From JAJCYK01 sp965224285 (lineage in GTDB: Bacteria; Bacteroidota; Bacteroidia; Cytophagales; Cyclobacteriaceae): 64,000 bases of DNA. Below are positions 52,755 through 60,299 of this stretch, one piece after another. Within the stretch, counting starts at the first letter, position 1. Each line of letters starts with the position of its first letter. Under the pieces are notes generated by a model. It saw only the letters and a program-made list of their open reading frames with translations. It was not told where the DNA came from and did no database searches. The position numbers were made by a program, and so were the translations under genes. Location of the stretch: assembly GCA_965224285.1 (NCBI GenBank), contig OZ245043.1, positions 3,782,001 to 3,846,000 on the forward strand, read 5' to 3'.

Positions 52755-53459
52755 TTAGTTGCCCGGTGGATGAATGGAGAAGTAGATGTCCGCGCATTCT
52801 CCAATAGCGTCCGGAATTTCCGTAAAAGGATCCAGGAAGGTAGTGCAACCACCTTCGTAGGAGTCTATTTGATCATTCACCATTCCGGATATTGCGGGAC
52901 CATGACTTCTCAACACCATGTGGATCTCGGCAGTTTCGGCATCTAATAAACCTCCAAACTCCGGTAGCCCAAAAATATCAGCATTGATGCTTTGATCATC
53001 ATCGTTTTCACTTAGATGAGCTGAAAAATGGCCAACCCCGTTATTTCCAACCAGATTGCCGGCAGCATAAAGTACTTCCACCTGAACCTCATCAGCAATT
53101 CCAAAATCAGCCTCTTCACAGGGATCCGGATAATTGGCACAATTTTCCGGTGCGTTCCAGACCACCCACCACAGGGTATAGGCATGACCTGGTTCCAGAC
53201 CGGAGGCGCTGAAGTTAGCTGTGATACCATTTTTGTTGCGATGCAAAACGGAGGTTCCAACTACTCCACCATTTACAGCATCAATCACCTCTACACTATT
53301 TTTAGTAGCTCGAGCTGATAAATTGCCTGCATCACTTTTCCCCACCAGGGACTGCTGGGGGTCTGCAATTTGTGGAATAGCTGGATCCAAAATGGAATCT
53401 TCGCTGCAGGCTACAACAAAGACCGTTAAAGCAATTAAGAAATTTAGAGAAGTTCTCAT
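52755..53459 (-). CDS. Lipoprotein of unknown function
   Basis: A 234-residue lipoprotein: MRTSLNFLIALTVFVVACSE, with the Cys at residue 18 as lipid anchor. The mature protein is beta-rich with GLEPGHAYTLWWVVWNAPENC and PEFGGLLDAETAEIHMVLRSHG, resembling Bacteroidota surface proteins of unknown family. Several Cys (NCANYPDPC, CTTF, CADIYF) suggest disulfides outside the cell. It has its own terminator and looks monocistronic. No assigned function. Confidence 0.75.
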   Translation of the reverse strand: MRTSLNFLIALTVFVVACSEDSILDPAIPQIADPQQSLVGKSDAGNLSARATKNSVEVIDAVNGGVVGTSVLHRNKNGITANFSASGLEPGHAYTLWWVVWNAPENCANYPDPCEEADFGIADEVQVEVLYAAGNLVGNNGVGHFSAHLSENDDDQSINADIFGLPEFGGLLDAETAEIHMVLRSHGPAISGMVNDQIDSYEGGCTTFLDPFTEIPDAIGECADIYFSIHPPGN

Positions 53460-53817
53460 GGGTATAGGTTTTAGTGTATAAAATTGTATATGCGAATACC
53501 ATACTTACTAGTGGCCGGAGTGATTGTTAAAGGTAAGTGCCGATTGAAGGACTAGAAGATAATCATAAACCTTTTTAAAGACAATTTAGAGTGGTAAATA
53601 TAATGTCGTGTACACGACATTTATTCTCATAATCACCTTTGTAGTCAGTCCGTTATGGTTTCAAATAGGTTCTGATCTGATAGTTTCAAAACATGATCAT
53701 CAGGCTCAAATAACTAGCTATACAAAACGATTTTCTACCGCAATACATTTAATACCATTCCGTATAAATTGTAACCCGACTAAGCTTAACATAAAATAGT
53801 AAAAAAGTCAGCGATAA

Positions 53818-53849
53818 TTTGCGTAACCACTCATTTACGTATATATTTG
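53818..53849 (+). promoter_or_regulatory. Bacteroidota-type promoter of the ArsR operon
   Basis: TTTG (53818-53821), 20-nt spacer, TATATTTG (53842-53849): an exact match to TTTG-N20-TAnnTTTG. Transcription should start near 53856, so only about 11 nt of leader precede the ATG at 53867. This also argues against the longer ORF start at 53819. Confidence 0.7.
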
Positions 53850-53864
53850 TAACCAAACAGTTAC
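53849..53864. promoter_or_regulatory. GTAAC-N6-GTTAC operator of the ArsR gene
   Basis: GTAAC and GTTAC form an inverted repeat around CAAACA, placed from the -7 box across the predicted start of transcription. Binding there would block initiation, the expected mode of ArsR autorepression. Similar GTAAC words upstream may be secondary sites. Confidence 0.6.
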
Positions 53865-53866
53865 AC

Positions 53867-54211
53867 ATGATGCGAAGAGATGTATTTCAAGCCATAGCGG
53901 ATCCTGTAAGGAGAGAGATCATTGATCTGCTGGCAGAGCAACCCCTGACGGTAAATGCGGTAGCGGAGAAGTTCGATATTAGCCGTCCCGCGGTTTCTCG
54001 TCATATCAGGATCCTTAATGAATGTGGATTATTGAAAACAGTAGCTAAAGGACGAGAACGGCATTGTATCATTGTTCCAGAGGAACTCAGCCAAGTTTCT
54101 GACTGGGTTGAGCAACACCGCAGACTATGGGAGCAAAAACTGGATTCATTTGAAGATTATTTAAACCAATTAAAACAAAAATCCCAAGACCATGAACCAA
54201 CCAATAAGTGA
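53867..54211 (+). CDS. ArsR family transcriptional regulator
   Basis: A 114-residue winged-helix regulator (MMRRDVFQAIADPVRREIID at the start; HTH in LTVNAVAEKFDISRPAVSRHIRILNECGLLK). The reading frame opens earlier at 53819, but that start would lie inside the promoter; ATG 53867 (or 53870) is used. Its stop overlaps the start of the SRPBCC gene by 20 bp. ArsR plus SRPBCC pairs are common in Bacteroidota, where the regulator is thought to respond to an unknown small molecule bound by the SRPBCC protein. Confidence 0.9.
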   Translation: MMRRDVFQAIADPVRREIIDLLAEQPLTVNAVAEKFDISRPAVSRHIRILNECGLLKTVAKGRERHCIIVPEELSQVSDWVEQHRRLWEQKLDSFEDYLNQLKQKSQDHEPTNK

Positions 54212-54656
54212 AGTTGATAAAAGAACGCTAACTATAGAAAGAGTATTTGATGCTCCCCGCAACCTGGTTTGGGAGGCTTGGACCAGGGCGGAGCATATTG
54301 CAAACTGGTGGGGGCCTCCGGGAATGAAAACCACTATAAAAAAGCACAACTTTGTGGTGGGAGGGGAGTGGGAGTACGTCATGAAGATGGGTAATGGTCA
54401 GGATTTTAGAGCTTTTGGTCAATATTCCAGAATTGAAGCACCTGCGCTATTGGAAACTTCAGCGAACTTTATTCCTATGACTGAAGGCGTCATTATGCAG
54501 GCTGAGTTCTCGGAAGAGCAAGAGAAAACTAAGTTTATATTTAAGGTGATCCATCCCACAGAAGAATATGCACGGCAACAGAAAGACATGGGGTTCTATA
54601 ACGGTTGGGGATCAGCATTTGACCAGTTGAGCAAGTATTTGGCCGAAATCCAGTAA
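54192..54656 (+). CDS. SRPBCC (AHSA1-like) domain protein
   Basis: A 154-residue protein with the family start RVFDAPRNLVWEAWTRAEHIANWWGPPGM, then GGEWEYVMKMGNGQDFRAFGQYSRIE and a C-terminal helix (GFYNGWGSAFDQLSKYLAE). This is the AHSA1 type of the START/Bet v1-like fold with a ligand cavity. Its start lies inside the ArsR gene, so the two are translated together. No ligand is known. A decayed relative of this family occurs at 18400-18827. Confidence 0.9.
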   Translation: MNQPISEVDKRTLTIERVFDAPRNLVWEAWTRAEHIANWWGPPGMKTTIKKHNFVVGGEWEYVMKMGNGQDFRAFGQYSRIEAPALLETSANFIPMTEGVIMQAEFSEEQEKTKFIFKVIHPTEEYARQQKDMGFYNGWGSAFDQLSKYLAEIQ

Positions 54657-55106
54657 CCCCTCTGCTGATGATAAAAAACCAGGTTTCATTTTCGAAACCT
54701 GGTTTTAGCTATAGGGTTGTATCAATAATGCCTAAATAGTTGGGATCGCTAACTCGACAAATAAACTTGAAATAAATCCCGAAGCAGATTAATTAAATAT
54801 TGACGATAGCCGCACTTAACCTAGGCCGGAGAAGATAATAGGTCGGTTGGTCGAAGAAGGAGAGGCAAGATGTAAAACAACTTGTTAAAAATCAAATAGT
54901 TAAGTGTATGAATTTGTCAAATAGCAGACATATTTCACGTTTTGGCTTTGTGCCGCGGTATCTGTCCGCACGCAAAGCCCAAGGTTACATTTTGCTTTTC
55001 TGGGATTAAATGCAAATATTCAATGGAAGGCGGGGATGAGGCAGTACGTATATATTCGTTGCCAAGCAACTTTCTTCCCGGCTTTTACCACTAAAACAAT
55101 CAAACC
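54657..55106. other. Intergenic region between the SRPBCC and diheme cytochrome genes
   Basis: After the terminator nothing coding is seen. At about 54948-54986 the words GGCTTTGTGC and GCACGCAAAGCC face each other across about 14 nt as an imperfect inverted repeat, more GC-rich than the surroundings. A promoter for the cytochrome gene must lie at the 3' end; TATATTCG at about 55050 is near the -7 consensus but differs at one key base. Confidence 0.5.
54673..54707 (+). terminator. Terminator after the ArsR-SRPBCC operon
   Basis: A 13-bp stem AAAACCAGGTTTC/GAAACCTGGTTTT with a 6-nt loop (54675-54687 with 54694-54706) ends in a short T-run. It lies 19 bp after the SRPBCC stop. It is symmetric enough to act on either strand. 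Confidence 0.85.
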
Positions 55107-56651
55107 ATGTCTTATAATTTATTTGAACCGGCTCGTTCAGGTAAGCATTTGATCATTCCTGTACTGGGGATATTCTTATTCATATTCTCCTTTAACAACT
55201 GGGAAATACCGGTCACCTGGGATGTTAAGGCAATAAAGAATTCTCATCTACCACCTCCCGCGCCGGGTGTAAAGGTAGAATATGCCCCTAAGGCATACTA
55301 TGATAGCTTGCCTGAGCATGTCATATATCAAACCTACCCTGTCTATGCCCAAGATTATGAGCCTTCCGGCTATCTTGACTCTTTGAAAAAAATTGAGCCG
55401 AAGATAGCATTCAATTTGAGGGAGATAAAAACCCAGGAGGATTGGATCAGGGCCGGTGAGCAGGTGTTTTTCTGGCCGCCGACTTTAAATACAGAAAACA
55501 GCATTTTTAGCGGGAAACATTTGGACTCCGCTTATTTAGCTACTTCAGGAGACAAAATCACTAAGGAGGGCATATACCCTTTTGCCAAATACACTGTTAT
55601 TGATAAAGGTGTCATCAGATATGGTGATTTGTCCTGCGCGACCTGCCATAGTCGGGTGATGGACAACGGTGAAGTTATCATTGGCGCTCAGGGCAATCAC
55701 GCATTCGACGCCGGCTTCGGCTATATCGCTAAAAAATTTAAATTCCCTGCTGCTGTGGTAAAGGCGGGTTTCCTCAGTTTAAGCGGTACTCCTTGGGCCT
55801 CCAATTATATGGATTCCGCCTTAAATCGCGACGCTGAAGTGATGCTGGCAGATTTGATGGAGACTCCATTAGGAGTCATGTCACGACAGGGCATGGCGCA
55901 CAATCTGCCATTGAGGGTACCTAGTTTAATTGGGATAAAGGATATTAAATACCTGGATATCACCGGGCTGATGTTACACCGGGGACCTGAGGACCTGATG
56001 CGATATGCTGCTTTAAATCAGGGAATGGACATGCTTACCGCCTATGATGGCTTCATTCCTTTAGATGAACCGGAACATGTAAAACTACCGTCTTATGAAG
56101 ATTGGAATCACCCGTTTGGCTATGATCCCAAGCGATACTCCGATGCACAGCTTTACGCTTTAACCCAGTTTATCTACTCGCTTAAACCTCCTGAAAACCC
56201 TAATGAGTATCCTCAAGAATTGCTGGATAGGGGAGAGCGAATATTTAATGAGCAAGGTTGTGTAACCTGCCATACCCCGCCGTTATACACTAACAATATG
56301 CTGACACCCGTTGATGGCTTTGAGCCTCCACCGGAACATTTTGAGAAATATGATATCTTCAACATATCAGTGGAGACTGATCCACGTACCGCCCTTTACA
56401 GTAGGAGGGGTACCGGCTATTACAAAATCCCCTCACTGAGGGGGCTTTGGTTTAGAGGTCCATTTTTTCATAATGGTGAACTGGCAACCCTGGAAGATGT
56501 ATTTGATCCCGCACGCCTGGAGCCGGATTACGTGCCTACCGGATTTAAACCATCTGATGTTGAGCACCAAGCAGTTGGTGGCCATGACTTCGCCATGGAT
56601 CTGGACCCCCCAGATAAAGAAGCCTTGATCGCGTACCTTAAAACTCTTTAA
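55107..56651 (+). CDS. Diheme cytochrome c / cytochrome c peroxidase-like protein
   Basis: A 514-residue exported protein with one N-terminal hydrophobic anchor (residues 13-30, LIIPVLGIFLFIFSF). Two CxxCH heme motifs are present: CATCH at 177-181 and CVTCH at 385-389. The C-terminal part (about 370-514) resembles the MauG/di-heme peroxidase domain, with GTGYYKIPSLRGLWFRGPFFHNGE after the second heme. It is probably periplasmic and membrane-anchored. The partner electron carrier is not in the window. The YceI gene follows after 1 bp. Confidence 0.87.
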   Translation: MSYNLFEPARSGKHLIIPVLGIFLFIFSFNNWEIPVTWDVKAIKNSHLPPPAPGVKVEYAPKAYYDSLPEHVIYQTYPVYAQDYEPSGYLDSLKKIEPKIAFNLREIKTQEDWIRAGEQVFFWPPTLNTENSIFSGKHLDSAYLATSGDKITKEGIYPFAKYTVIDKGVIRYGDLSCATCHSRVMDNGEVIIGAQGNHAFDAGFGYIAKKFKFPAAVVKAGFLSLSGTPWASNYMDSALNRDAEVMLADLMETPLGVMSRQGMAHNLPLRVPSLIGIKDIKYLDITGLMLHRGPEDLMRYAALNQGMDMLTAYDGFIPLDEPEHVKLPSYEDWNHPFGYDPKRYSDAQLYALTQFIYSLKPPENPNEYPQELLDRGERIFNEQGCVTCHTPPLYTNNMLTPVDGFEPPPEHFEKYDIFNISVETDPRTALYSRRGTGYYKIPSLRGLWFRGPFFHNGELATLEDVFDPARLEPDYVPTGFKPSDVEHQAVGGHDFAMDLDPPDKEALIAYLKTL

Positions 56652-56652
56652 C

Positions 56653-57186
56653 ATGGTAAGAATTATCATCACCGTGCTGTATTTGGTTCCACTGGCCCTT
56701 TTCGGACAAAGTTGGCAGCCAGATTCCGCCTCAATTTCTTTCAAGATAAAAAATGCAGGCATCAACGTGAATGGCAGCTTCAGCGGCCTGAAGTCTGAAA
56801 TATACTTTCATCCCAAAAAGTTAAAAAAGAGCAATATAAAAGCATCTGTAGATGCAGCCACCGTAGACACCGGCATTCGCATAAGGAACAAACATTTGCG
56901 CAACCCCGACTTTTTCGATGTGGAGAGGTTCCCTCACATAACCTTGGAATCCCAGGGGTTTGAGTCTGGGGAAGATGATAGGTTTTTAGGGAGTTTTACT
57001 TTGAAGATCAAGGACCGGGAAGACTTAATACAAATCCCCTTCAGCTTCCAAAAGCAAGCCGAATACGTCATACTACAAGGGGTTTTTACTATTGACCGCA
57101 GGGATTTCGATGTTGGGGATAAAAGTTTGTTGTTATCAGATAAGGTAGAAGTGGAAATTTGGGTAAGGGCTAAACCCGGGAAGTAG
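56653..57186 (+). CDS. YceI family protein
   Basis: A 177-residue protein with signal peptide (residues 1-19, ending LFGQ). The mature part is one YceI lipocalin-like barrel: SISFKIKNAGINVNGSFSGLKSEIYF, PDFFDVERFPHITLES and a late FTIDRRDFDVGD. YceI proteins bind long-chain isoprenoids or lipids in the periplasm. It starts 1 bp after the cytochrome stop, so both belong to one transcript; a link between a lipid-type electron carrier and the cytochrome is an attractive inference. Confidence 0.9.
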   Translation: MVRIIITVLYLVPLALFGQSWQPDSASISFKIKNAGINVNGSFSGLKSEIYFHPKKLKKSNIKASVDAATVDTGIRIRNKHLRNPDFFDVERFPHITLESQGFESGEDDRFLGSFTLKIKDREDLIQIPFSFQKQAEYVILQGVFTIDRRDFDVGDKSLLLSDKVEVEIWVRAKPGK

Positions 57187-57264
57187 TTATCTGAAATATA
57201 CTTATTCCAGCCAAGCCCTTCACCTATTAATCTCAAGCGGGCTACCTTCTTTTGGTTTTTAAGA

Positions 57265-58068
57265 GTGAGAACTACTGTCTATCTGTGTGGTGTAGTATGG
57301 TCAATTTTCACAAATTGCGATATGAGAGATAGATTGACATTTTTTCCTGATCGTAGCACTACAATTTCTATTGATCGGCTTCCCAATTATGCTAGCGCTC
57401 TCTGGATCAATACAGAGGATAGTGAAAAGATCCAGGCTCTTTATTTTAAGCATCCCGATACTGCTAAAAATCTGGTCCTGTATTTTCATGGAAATGCTGG
57501 TAATTTGTACCATCGGGTGCCGCAGGCTGAGAAGCTATTTGAGATGGGCGTGGATGTTTTATTGATCAGCTATCGCGGTTACGCTCAGAGTACCGGATCC
57601 CCCTCTGAAGCAGGTATTTATATGGATGGAGCGGCTGCCTTCACCTATGCCACTGACAAGCTGAGGTATCCGGAAGAAGATATTATTTTATTGGGACGAT
57701 CACTGGGCTCTACGGTGGCAGTGCACCTGGGCCAAAACCGACAATTTAAGAAAGTAATATTGATCACCCCGCTTACTTCAGGCAGAGAAATGGCAGTTTC
57801 TATGGGCTTGGGCTGGCTTAAGTTTATGGCTGGGAACAGTTACAATTCCCTGGAGAAAATAAATAACCTTACATGTCCCATCCTCATTATTCACGGTGAT
57901 AAGGACGAAGTGGTGCCTTATTATATGGGCGAAAAGTTATACCAGGAATACCAGGGCCCTAAGAAACTAGTCACTATAACCGGCGGTAGACACAATGACC
58001 TGGAACAGTTGGATTATAAGTTGTTTTGGGGAGAGATAGGGAAGTTTCTTAAGGATTCTCGGGAATAG
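57265..58068 (+). CDS. Alpha/beta hydrolase (ABHD13/YfhR-like)
   Basis: A 267-residue hydrolase. The start is a GTG at 57265 with a possible lipoprotein leader (MRTTVYLCGVVWSIFTNCD); ATG 57322 is an alternative. The catalytic Ser is in LLGRSLGSTVAVHLG (GxSxG), the Asp in IIHGDKDEVVP and the His in TGGRHNDLEQL, in the order of the fold; LVLYFHGNAGN is the oxyanion region. It follows the YceI gene by 78 bp on the same strand and may belong to that operon. Substrate unknown. Confidence 0.85.
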   Translation: MRTTVYLCGVVWSIFTNCDMRDRLTFFPDRSTTISIDRLPNYASALWINTEDSEKIQALYFKHPDTAKNLVLYFHGNAGNLYHRVPQAEKLFEMGVDVLLISYRGYAQSTGSPSEAGIYMDGAAAFTYATDKLRYPEEDIILLGRSLGSTVAVHLGQNRQFKKVILITPLTSGREMAVSMGLGWLKFMAGNSYNSLEKINNLTCPILIIHGDKDEVVPYYMGEKLYQEYQGPKKLVTITGGRHNDLEQLDYKLFWGEIGKFLKDSRE

Positions 58069-58483
58069 AGAAGAAAGTCGTACGATTGATGATTTGGATT
58101 TGTATCGGTTACTTCCGAAGCACTTAACTCCCAACAAAAACTGGTACAAGCACGGTGAATATAGATTCATACCGGTTATCTATTCGACTATGTTGGTAAT
58201 GAAAGCAGCAACTGGGTGTATTTCGACTAGCTGTAGGTGGTACGGCCATCGGATTGATGAGAAATTTGGTTATGCAAAAACCTGATAAACTTGGCCCCTA
58301 ATTTATAGAAAGAGTAAAAAGTTACGTGTTAATAAACATGATGAAATTGATGCAGCCGTTAGATTGAGATCCGGCATAGTCGACATTCGGAATATCCGAG
58401 CGACTGATCCTTGTAAACATTTTATAATCAGAAACTTACAGTAATACGTCATAAGCAGCAGCTCAGCCGATAAATCTTTTAAG

Positions 58484-58626
58484 TGGGTACATGAATTAAG
58501 CTTGGTTTGCAGGACTTGGCAAAGATCTGCTACTAGTCAAAAAGATCTCTCCGCTTCGTTCCAGGCAAGCCTTTCACTTCGGTCGAGATGACCTCAAGTG
58601 GCCGAGGCAAGTGGTAAGGTCGGCCG
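58484..58626 (+). repeat. Dispersed repeat, intact copy A
   Basis: The segment contains TTTGCAGGACTTGGCAAAGA, AAAGATCTCTCCGCTTCGTT and CGAGATGACCTCAAGTGGCC as landmarks. The same landmarks recur at 59713-59813 and 60010-60052, but there they are separated by about 196 bp. This copy is contiguous. Confidence 0.9.
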
Positions 58627-58849
58627 TAACAGAATGTCAGTTTTAGATTATTTTTTCTTATTTACGTTCAGCAATAAATGAAATGTTGGAAGTAACTATG
58701 GTGACAATTGGGTCAAAGAGCATCTGGTGCTAGGGATGATCTGCAAGTGGTACGGACAGAAAGAGAAATAAAACAAGCTGTGCAGGCCACATCGGACCGG
58801 AGACGCGAGGAGGCTGGAGAACCATTATTATCCTTTTGGATTTTGTTAA

Positions 58850-59047
58850 CTTAATAATAAACATTGTGATGGTGCAGATGGAGTCAATTATATTTTGGAA
58901 GGGATTAACAAAGATGGCTATTATTTACTACATCGATGGTCACCAGAGTTGTGCCAATATGAAAAAGGAAAGGAATTTTTAGATTTGGTGAATTACATAA
59001 TCAGCCTTTCTGAAGTAAAAGCTTATGATACTCATTATTCAAACTAA
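58850..59047 (+). pseudogene. C-terminal remnant of an unidentified gene
   Basis: After an in-frame TAA at 58847, 65 codons read CDGADGVNYILEGINKDGYY, then LLHRWSPELCQYEKGKEFLD, and end in a natural-looking stop at 59045-59047. The composition (charged and aromatic residues, LLHRWSP-like motif as in small Bacteroidota hypothetical proteins) is strongly protein-like, but there is no start or N-terminus. It is a truncated gene copy. Confidence 0.55.
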
Positions 59048-59121
59048 GCCAACCAACAAACACGTGAAACACCCCATTACCTTTATACTCGCCGCGACCT
59101 TTGTTAACACAAAGTAATACC

Positions 59122-59601
59122 ATGACGGCTTATCTATGGTTTATATTATTGTTAGTAGTATTGTGTGATTGCAAACAGAAAAAAGAGCCACTAACATCCG
59201 AAGTTTTCAAAACGGAAACTCCTCACACATTAGATTCGAATTGTTTACATAACAACGAGTTGGTTAAAATTGTTCTGAACAATGTACATCTAATTAGGTA
59301 TTCCAAGATGAGAAATGTTCGCGATAGGTTTGATTCAATACATATCGTCTTTTCTCAGGATTATAGGTGTTTGATTCCACCATATACTCAAAATGGAGAT
59401 ACATTAAATATATTAAAGAAATCAAGCCCCCTAGATCGAACTGAGTTTCCCATATACGAATTTAAAACCCTCAATTTTTTTGGTGACTCAGCTTACGTCC
59501 ACTTAGAATTTGATCTTACTGGTGCTATTTCATTTGGGAGTTTCTTAAGAAGGAATGAGCAGTGGGTTCCGGATAGTAATTTTGTAGTAGGAGTAAGGTA
59601 G
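59122..59601 (+). CDS. Small lipoprotein of unknown function
   Basis: A 159-residue protein from ATG 59122 (a TTG at 59101 would add seven residues). The leader MTAYLWFILLLVVLCDCKQK has two adjacent candidate lipid Cys. The mature part has strands with LNNVHLIRYSKMRNVRDR, DSIHIVFSQDYRCLIPPYTQ and FGDSAYVHLEFDLTGAISFG. No family is recognised. It is the only intact gene between two copies of a dispersed repeat. Confidence 0.7.
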   Translation: MTAYLWFILLLVVLCDCKQKKEPLTSEVFKTETPHTLDSNCLHNNELVKIVLNNVHLIRYSKMRNVRDRFDSIHIVFSQDYRCLIPPYTQNGDTLNILKKSSPLDRTEFPIYEFKTLNFFGDSAYVHLEFDLTGAISFGSFLRRNEQWVPDSNFVVGVR

Positions 59602-60299
59602 ATCAGATTTCATAATGGTATTATCCGTGCTCAGGAAAGAGCGCGAGCGCGAATGAATTTGAGGCTACTTGTCTTATAGAAGCTAAGCTCAACCACTTTG
59701 CAATCTTTTACGTGGTGTACCCGAGTTAAGTTTGGTTTGCAGGACTTGGCAAAGATCTGCTACTAGCCAAAAAGATCTCTCCGCTTCGTTCCAGACAAGC
59801 CTTTCACTTCGGTGCTTATGACGTAGTAACACAAGTATCTGATTATAAAATATTTACATAACTCAGTCGCTTGGCTGCGCCGAGTGACAATTATGGTAAA
59901 TTAACTATTGATCGCCGCTCCAGATGACCACTACATCAACAACTATAGCTTATTCATACCCCCTCACGTCATCCTGGTTTTGTGTGTTTGGAATCAAAAT
60001 ATTTAACCTCGAGATGACCTCAAGTGGCCGAGGCAAGTGGTAAGGTCGGCCGGCACAGAATGGCAGTTTAGTCTTGTCGTAGTATCAATGAAGGAGTAGT
60101 ACATAGTATAGAATACAAAATATCCATTAGGTACACTTCGGTTTTCGCGCTCTTTCCTCTTTACTGACCAGGGGTTTTAGCAAAAATTTATCGACAGCCT
60201 AGATTTTTTTGTTTACTTTTTTATCGATGAAAAAAGTAAAGGCCCGCTTTGCCAGCCTATATAAAAAAGGAGTTATAAACCCTTTATCAGGAACTCGAA
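59602..60299. other. Repeat-rich region downstream of the small lipoprotein gene
   Basis: No protein gene is seen in 698 bp. It holds a split second copy of the dispersed repeat (59713-59813 and 60010-60052), with 196 bp of unrelated sequence between the two halves. The last 100 bp before 60300 contain a poly-T tract and a short frame on the plus strand that is a shadow of the S9 peptidase. Confidence 0.6.
59713..60052 (+). repeat. Dispersed repeat, copy B split by a 196-bp insert
   Basis: The left half (59713-59813) matches 58484-58583 with few differences; the right half (60010-60052) matches 58584-58626 exactly over 43 bp. The halves meet in copy A between ...CACTTCGGT and CGAGATGACC. In copy B, 196 bp (59814-60009) sit at that junction. 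No terminal inverted repeats or target duplication were found at the insert. Confidence 0.8.

Larger units (their letters stand above)
53460..53866. other. Intergenic region with promoter and operator of the ArsR gene
   Basis: No protein gene is seen. Its 3' end holds the promoter (53818-53849) and operator (53850-53865) of the ArsR operon. Three further GTAAC half-site-like words occur upstream (near 53770, 53823 and 53850). The rest is AT-rich without structure. Confidence 0.6.
58069..59121. other. Repeat-rich decayed region
   Basis: About 1 kb without an intact gene. Seen: a plus-strand open frame at 58094-58285 (63 codons) with no recognisable family; a dispersed repeat copy at 58484-58626; and a gene remnant at 58850-59047. 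Tracts of about 100 bp between these show no signal. The pattern is that of repeated insertion and decay. Confidence 0.6.

Noticed and set aside
53608..53799. A 63-codon plus-strand frame in the spacer before the ArsR gene
   Set aside because: No start context, no family pattern; it overlaps spacer DNA that contains the ArsR regulatory region.
59686..59732. Integron attC site (GCTCAAC ... GTTAAGT) near the split repeat
   Set aside because: The boxes pair only with wobble, the internal structure is too short for an attC site, copy A lacks them and no integrase is present.
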